From NCBI RefSeq assembly GCF_002873455.1, contig NZ_MCUN01000027.1, positions 1 to 36,613 on the forward strand: DNA of 36,613 nt. The letters are read 5' to 3'. How positions within the stretch are numbered: position 1 is the first letter of the stretch; each line of letters begins with the position of its first letter. The notes beneath the pieces are model-generated. The model worked only from the letters and a program-made list of their open reading frames with translations, was not told the origin of the DNA and ran no database searches. Shown in pieces: positions 31,642-36,613 of this stretch. The translations under genes and the position numbers were made by a program. The stretch is from Vibrio splendidus. Its GTDB lineage: Bacteria > Pseudomonadota > Gammaproteobacteria > Enterobacterales > Vibrionaceae.

Positions 31642-34600
31642 CTACGAAATAGCACTGTTCCCTCTAGATACATCAGACCATGCTGTTGTAATCGCAACCC
31701 GAGATTTACTATCAAGGTTATCGATAAAACCATTATCACCAACCTGAGGCTCAAAGCCACTCATAGCTTGAACCAATGCATCAACCGCATTATTGGACAA
31801 CACAGTATGATCTTGCGATGTGCCTTGATCTCCCATCGCAACAACAACTTGCGCACGGTTACCATTGAAGTAATCATTGAAAGTTACAGAACCAATGTGT
31901 TCAAACTTGGCTTGGTCAGTACTACTTTCAGGATCGCGCAGTATTGACAATTTAAGATCATAGCCACTGCGTTCTAACCACAATTTCTGCCAGTCAATCC
32001 CATTGAAAACAATGTTGTCTTCGCTGCGAATGTCTTCAACGAGGTTGTCAATGACGTCACCACTTACAACAAAGCTATCTACGCCAGTACCGCCCTTGAA
32101 GGTATTTTGGAATCCACCAAGTACCATCATGTCACTTCCTTCGCCACCATTGAACTGGCTGAACTTAGAAAGCGCGGCAGCAATTAGGTGATCATCACCT
32201 TCGCCACCGTTGAGCACCGCGTTATAGCCCATTAACTTAACAACATCATTGCCGCCACTAGCATTGATACGGTTGTAATTGCCAAAAACATTGGCGAAGT
32301 CATTACCAGCTCCCAACTCAACTTGGTTATTATTACCAATCGTAACTGAGTAGTCTTGGTCGCCGCCTGTATCAACACGGTTATAGTTACCAGATGTGAC
32401 GACATAATCACGGCCAGTTCCAGTGTCAATTTCGCCACCTTCACCAAAGACAAACGACTCATCATCACCCGCGCCCAAGAACACGTGATTGATTCGTCCA
32501 GCAACGACGGCAGTATCATTGCCTTCGCCACCGAACATCATATTTTCACGTCCCATTAGCACACCCAAATCATTGCCTTCATCGCCAGTAAAGACATTAG
32601 ATGTTCCTGTCGCATAGTAGACATCATCACCTCGACCACCCCAGAAGTTATTATTATCTCCTAGGTACGCACCGAGATCTTTACCATCACCACCCCAGTT
32701 GAAGTTGTAATTGCCTAAAGAAACGTTGATGTCTCCATCACCTTGCAAGTGACCGCTATTACGAAGGAAATCAAATGTTTTCTCCTTCATATTCAGTAGA
32801 TCAGCCGTCAGGTTTTCTTTTAATTTTTCCACCAGAGACTTCATTTCTGTTTGCTTATCCTCACTGAAAATGGTCGCAAACAAATTAGGTAGATTTAGCG
32901 AATTAAAACCAAATGCACGATCTTCTTTAGCGGAGCTATCTGCCGTTATTGCATCGCCGTTATCCTGAGCTCCAGCGACATTAGCGCCATTGACAGAAAC
33001 GGATGAATTATCTTCTTCCTCTTCCAGGGCTTTTTCTTTCAAGCCATGTGTTTCTGCGAACGTCTTAATGCCGTCAGCACCCATATTGACGCTCGACTCT
33101 AGGCTGTCTAGCAACTTAGCTGGGTCAACGAAGGCTTGTAATTGATCGCCACTAAACTCACCAACAACTTCCAGCATTTCTTTTAGGATTGCGACACCAT
33201 CTACTGATTCGCCAGTACGAGACACAATATGTCCTGCTGCTGTGTAATCCACACCGAAGATATCACCTAACGTCGTCTCTGCACCGACACCGGCAAGTTG
33301 GCCTAGAAGCTTGTTTTTTAACTGACGAGGAAGATCTTCGGGGCTGTAAGTAAACGTTGTTTTAGCTTGCCCCGTTTTGGAAAATTGTTGAGTCATAAGA
33401 CCAAACAACGACCCCAAATTGGTATCAAGAATCGACTGAATATTATCACCGAACATAAAGTTCCAGTTACCCGTCGTCACTTGAATATCAGCACCTTGGC
33501 CACCAACAGCAAAGTTAAACGCTAGCTTCTCATTCGCTTGACGGAACTTATCTGCACGACTCATTTTACTTGAGTCAGAGTTATCACTTCCGCCTAACCA
33601 CTGGTTGTATTGCTTGTTTAACGTCGCTTCAGCGTCATTTTTCAAGCCGCGGCTACTGCGTTCATTTTGAGAATCCAAGTCAACCAAGCTTGTGTAATCA
33701 ACACTGCTAGTTTGATCTAAGCCAGACATATCTTTAACGAACTTTTTAGCCCCAGATAATGTCCACTGCTGCTCTTGAGCAGCTAACCAATCTTGACCTT
33801 CACCTGAACTCGCTATGCTTTTTAACACACCGGAGATTCGAGAGGCGCCGCCAAACGGATTAACCAGAGGAGGCGTAGGAATTGATTTATCCATCATCAC
33901 AATAAGATCGTTGCTTTGCCCCAAATTGAAGCTCACATTACGATTACCGATGAACATCTGTGCGCCTTCTAGAGCTTGATATCCGCCAATATCAAAGCTG
34001 TGTTTACTTTCTCCGTCACCAACGTGAACCATCACGTTGTTGTCACCAAAAGCTAGAGATTTAAAGCCACCTGTACCGACTTTAATGCCCACATTCGATG
34101 TGCCCCAGTTCACTGCAGTAAACTCACCATCACCCACGTTGACTTGAATGTTACCTGAGTAGCTGAGTTTATTGTTTGCAGATGAAGTTGAAGTCTCGGT
34201 CTCTGCTTTGCGTTTTTCTGGGGCATTAAACACATCACTGTTTTCAGCAATTGCGCCGCGAGCGGTATCATCAACGTCGCTGGTGCCTACGCGAGAAAGA
34301 TCGATGTCTCCTTCTGCGATACCATTCCTTATACGCTCATGTTTTTCGGTCACTTCGCCTTGTTCATCCCAGCTAAGTGTCACTTTGTTACTTTTCTCTT
34401 TTTGTACCCAATTACCATTTTCGTCATGGGTATGTTTACGACCATTCGAGCCAACAGCAACTTCTGAGCTACGGACAGAAACATCGCTAAAGATATCGTT
34501 GTCACCCATCGATTGAATAAGAAGTCTTCCGAAGCCATTTTGTTTGTCATCACTGATTAGCGAACAACCGACCACACTAATATGATCAGGTTTAGCCTTC

Positions 34601-36613
34601 ACATTTTCAGCTTCACTAAACGCTTTATCAAACGCTGCCAGTTTCACGGCTAACTCATCTGCGCTGTAACCACTTAAATGAGTATTATTGTTTTCAGATT
34701 CATCTCGACCATGACCAACAAGTTGCCAACGTAATTGTCCAGCTAACTTATCTTTAGGTAGCTTAGATGGGTCACCGTAAATCACACGATAATTGCCGTC
34801 TGAATCAAGCTGTACAACCACAGTGCTATCTGGATGTTTGCCAGCTAGATTTTCAGCAGCTTTGGAAACCGCAGAATCATTCTCCATTTGGATAATGATT
34901 TGACCCTCAAAGCGCGTTTCACCGCCGTCAGATTGAGGGGATACTACGAGGCGTTCCCAACTGTTAACGTCTTTGTATTTAACCGTGTCATCCGAGCCAT
35001 TTAAGCTCACTTGGAAATCAATATTAGGTTTATTTGCTACATCATCGTAGACAGCACGCAAAGTCTTATCATCTTGTTCGATGACAAACTGGTCCGAGGC
35101 GCTCACTTTAAGTGCAGGCAACCCTAAACGATGGGTAATACCTGGAACAAAGCTTTCGATACCTTTATGTGACTGCAAGTGCGCTTTCCCGTAGATAGCG
35201 ACGAACTTTTCACCATCAGGAAGAGCTTGCAATGCATCGACGGCAACGTTGTTCGCAGCACCAGCACGGTACATCAAGCCATGCTCTGTACCTTGAACCG
35301 TAGGTCGCGCTGTACTATTTGCATCTAGAGCAAGAATACGCATCCCGTTAGCACGGGCGTTTTCAAACAACGTAATATCTAAATGCTTAGTTTTGATCAT
35401 TGCACTCAACTCACTAGACATAATGCCTGTGGACAAATAATTGTCGAGTAGAGGTTGGGCAAGGTCTGAGCGGAGATGCTCTAAGCCGATGACAGTCACA
35501 CCTTGCTTTTTAAGCGCGTCCATTTGTTCATTAACAAAGCGCAAACCGTTCACATCGCTTCCATGAACTTCACCAATTAGAAGGCCTTTACGCTCGTTGA
35601 GAAGTACTGACAATTGCTCTTCAACACCGCCGTTCGCACCCGCAAGCCTATCGCTCAACTCATCATAGCCAGCACCAGAATAACGGCGATCCCAGCTGTC
35701 TACGTCGGTCTCATGACTGCTGCGATATATACCCTCAATTTGATCCATACGATCTGTCTCAAGCTGAGATATATAGCCTTGATCAGCGAATTTTTTCAGC
35801 AATATCATTTCAGCGGAATCACTGGTCATTGGGTCAGACTTTTTAGCAGCTTCTTTCAAGAAGTAGAAAGCCATTTGTACCGACTCAACCCCAGTCAAAT
35901 CCTGAAGCTCCTGATAGCTATAGCCAAGGTGAACGGTTTTTGTTGCATCATCCAAAACGGCTTTGCTAAGCAAACCAGCGGACTGTGATTTTTCTAACCA
36001 TTGTTTAAAGTCAGAATACTGTTCACCAAGCTCGATGTGATACTTCGCGTCAAAGCCCAAGTCACTCGGAGTTTCTCCTGCATAACTTTGTTTTGGCGAT
36101 AAGTATGGGTCTTCATTGGCCCAGCGCACCATCATGTCCGTTAGGCCAACATGCTCGCCATTTGCTTCTTCCATAGCAACAACATAAATACGAGCGGCCA
36201 AGTCAGTTCGCGTCTGTGCAATAGCATCAATGCTCTCTTGGGTTACTTTCATTTTTCCACTGAACAGCGCCGTGTTTACTTGCTCTTTCAATGTCGTCAA
36301 CGCAAGGTTACGTCCAGAGGTTGGATGTTCAGCCAAATAATTATTGATCTGCTTGTTCAGTTCAAAACTCGCCCCCACCTGATCTCGACCAATAGAACTA
36401 TGCACTAATTCAACTTGATCCAAGATGGCTTGATAAGAAGCACCAATCGGTTTAGCAAAAACTTTGGCTCTCTCTTTCAGGTCATGCGCCGTAAAGATTT
36501 GCGACAAATCAACCACTACCTTGGTTTTATGACCCAATGCTTCGAGATCGCTCGCAGGCTTTTTAATTGGCGTTGCATCAAACACAGGCAAGTCAAGAAT
36601 CCCCTGCATGGTG
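31642..36613 (-). CDS. rtxA: MARTX toxin, C-terminal part (RRSP effector, cysteine protease, RTX repeats); 5' end outside window
   Basis: Partial gene; the frame stays open to the window edge. Residues are numbered from the Met at 36609, which is internal. Residues about 26-536 match the Ras/Rap1-specific endopeptidase RRSP: a membrane-localisation helical bundle opening with AKPIGASYQ, then a Tiki/EreA/ChaN-like catalytic domain with Glu347, His349, Glu377, His378 and His477. Residues 537 to about 760 are the InsP6-induced cysteine protease domain with His633 (LVGHGRDE) and Cys682 (VVGCSL), 49 apart as in V. cholerae. Residues 815-900 carry glycine-rich repeats, and about 1290-1516 are calcium-binding RTX repeats for type I secretion. 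The toxin enters host cells, where the protease frees effectors by cutting after Leu. Ras cleavage is known for V. vulnificus RRSP; here it is inferred. Confidence 0.96.
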   Translation of the reverse strand, partial: TMQGILDLPVFDATPIKKPASDLEALGHKTKVVVDLSQIFTAHDLKERAKVFAKPIGASYQAILDQVELVHSSIGRDQVGASFELNKQINNYLAEHPTSGRNLALTTLKEQVNTALFSGKMKVTQESIDAIAQTRTDLAARIYVVAMEEANGEHVGLTDMMVRWANEDPYLSPKQSYAGETPSDLGFDAKYHIELGEQYSDFKQWLEKSQSAGLLSKAVLDDATKTVHLGYSYQELQDLTGVESVQMAFYFLKEAAKKSDPMTSDSAEMILLKKFADQGYISQLETDRMDQIEGIYRSSHETDVDSWDRRYSGAGYDELSDRLAGANGGVEEQLSVLLNERKGLLIGEVHGSDVNGLRFVNEQMDALKKQGVTVIGLEHLRSDLAQPLLDNYLSTGIMSSELSAMIKTKHLDITLFENARANGMRILALDANSTARPTVQGTEHGLMYRAGAANNVAVDALQALPDGEKFVAIYGKAHLQSHKGIESFVPGITHRLGLPALKVSASDQFVIEQDDKTLRAVYDDVANKPNIDFQVSLNGSDDTVKYKDVNSWERLVVSPQSDGGETRFEGQIIIQMENDSAVSKAAENLAGKHPDSTVVVQLDSDGNYRVIYGDPSKLPKDKLAGQLRWQLVGHGRDESENNNTHLSGYSADELAVKLAAFDKAFSEAENVKAKPDHISVVGCSLISDDKQNGFGRLLIQSMGDNDIFSDVSVRSSEVAVGSNGRKHTHDENGNWVQKEKSNKVTLSWDEQGEVTEKHERIRNGIAEGDIDLSRVGTSDVDDTARGAIAENSDVFNAPEKRKAETETSTSSANNKLSYSGNIQVNVGDGEFTAVNWGTSNVGIKVGTGGFKSLAFGDNNVMVHVGDGESKHSFDIGGYQALEGAQMFIGNRNVSFNLGQSNDLIVMMDKSIPTPPLVNPFGGASRISGVLKSIASSGEGQDWLAAQEQQWTLSGAKKFVKDMSGLDQTSSVDYTSLVDLDSQNERSSRGLKNDAEATLNKQYNQWLGGSDNSDSSKMSRADKFRQANEKLAFNFAVGGQGADIQVTTGNWNFMFGDNIQSILDTNLGSLFGLMTQQFSKTGQAKTTFTYSPEDLPRQLKNKLLGQLAGVGAETTLGDIFGVDYTAAGHIVSRTGESVDGVAILKEMLEVVGEFSGDQLQAFVDPAKLLDSLESSVNMGADGIKTFAETHGLKEKALEEEEDNSSVSVNGANVAGAQDNGDAITADSSAKEDRAFGFNSLNLPNLFATIFSEDKQTEMKSLVEKLKENLTADLLNMKEKTFDFLRNSGHLQGDGDINVSLGNYNFNWGGDGKDLGAYLGDNNNFWGGRGDDVYYATGTSNVFTGDEGNDLGVLMGRENMMFGGEGNDTAVVAGRINHVFLGAGDDESFVFGEGGEIDTGTGRDYVVTSGNYNRVDTGGDQDYSVTIGNNNQVELGAGNDFANVFGNYNRINASGGNDVVKLMGYNAVLNGGEGDDHLIAAALSKFSQFNGGEGSDMMVLGGFQNTFKGGTGVDSFVVSGDVIDNLVEDIRSEDNIVFNGIDWQKLWLERSGYDLKLSILRDPESSTDQAKFEHIGSVTFNDYFNGNRAQVVVAMGDQGTSQDHTVLSNNAVDALVQAMSGFEPQVGDNGFIDNLDSKSRVAITTAWSDVSRGNSAIS
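32062..32742 (-). repeat. RTX glycine/aspartate repeat block of the MARTX toxin
   Basis: Coding region for about 12 repeats, residues 1290-1516 of the partial protein. It alternates GGxGxD-type units (GGRGDD, GGEGND, GAGDD, GGEGDD, GGEGSD, GGTGVD) with GNYN or GxNN turns. Such repeats bind calcium outside the cell and mark proteins for type I secretion. Confidence 0.9.
33910..34167 (-). repeat. Glycine-rich MARTX-type repeats after the protease domain
   Basis: Coding region for residues about 815-900, with a loosely repeated pattern (VNVGDGEF, IKVGTGGF, VHVGDGES, AFGDNN, GNRNVSFNLG). They resemble the first C-terminal repeats of MARTX toxins and lie before a non-repetitive stretch of about 130 residues. 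Confidence 0.65.

Noticed and set aside
35614..35988. 124-residue open frame on the plus strand inside rtxA
   Set aside because: It lies wholly antisense to the strongly supported MARTX toxin frame, has no clear ribosome-binding site and has a shadow-like composition.
1..36613. tRNA, rRNA, CRISPR, IS element, integron or prophage content
   Set aside because: No cloverleaf, spacer-repeat array, transposase, integrase or phage gene was recognised by reading; a covariance-model scan was not possible here.

Overview
The window looks like part of a Vibrio genome, probably a marine Vibrio of the splendidus type and possibly its second chromosome. The evidence is an AT-leaning gamma-proteobacterial gene set, a MARTX (rtxA) toxin gene running off the right end, a Vibrio-style L-ascorbate (ula) cluster with a fused IIC-IIB permease, and many compact genes separated by short U-tailed hairpins. 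The species call is inference. No rRNA, tRNA, CRISPR array, insertion sequence or phage gene was seen.

Layout. 1-8.4 kb is housekeeping and stress metabolism: a YihG-type acyltransferase, ferredoxin-NADP reductase (fpr) followed by a YeaR-like cupin, fermentative D-lactate dehydrogenase (ldhA), a patatin-like phospholipase, a clade-3 catalase, glycerate kinase, and a 69-residue protein with a possible HPr-like fold. 8.5-16.4 kb is a complete L-ascorbate utilisation locus in two divergent units. The leftward unit is ulaAB (fused IIC-IIB), ulaC (IIA), ulaF, a Cof-type HAD phosphatase, ulaD and ulaE. The rightward unit is ulaR (DeoR repressor) and ulaG (lactonase). The 339-bp region between them carries three copies of a 16-bp motif, a palindrome and a possible CRP site. 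Ascorbate is phosphorylated on import, opened by UlaG, decarboxylated by UlaD and epimerised by UlaE and UlaF to D-xylulose 5-phosphate.

16.4-21.7 kb is an accessory stretch: two small unknown genes, an AraC-GyrI regulator, a 744-residue secreted protein with an EF-hand and C-terminal features of glycoside hydrolases, and an unknown 112-residue protein. 21.8-28.4 kb holds a monooxygenase/oxidoreductase gene pair divergent from a LysR regulator, a YcaQ-type DNA crosslink glycosylase, a DsbA/FrnE-type oxidoreductase, a YbiV-type HAD phosphatase, and a TetR regulator divergent from an HPP membrane protein across two identical palindromes. 28.5-31.6 kb contains an arsR-acr3 arsenite efflux pair, with two similar operator candidates, and a LysR regulator divergent from a PACE multidrug exporter.

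31.6-36.6 kb is the 3' end of a MARTX toxin gene, 1,657 complete codons on the minus strand. It encodes a Ras/Rap1-specific endopeptidase (RRSP, formerly DUF5) effector with its full two-Glu/three-His set, then the inositol-hexakisphosphate-activated cysteine protease domain with its His-Cys dyad, then the C-terminal RTX glycine/aspartate repeats. The rest of the toxin and its secretion and activation genes lie outside the window.
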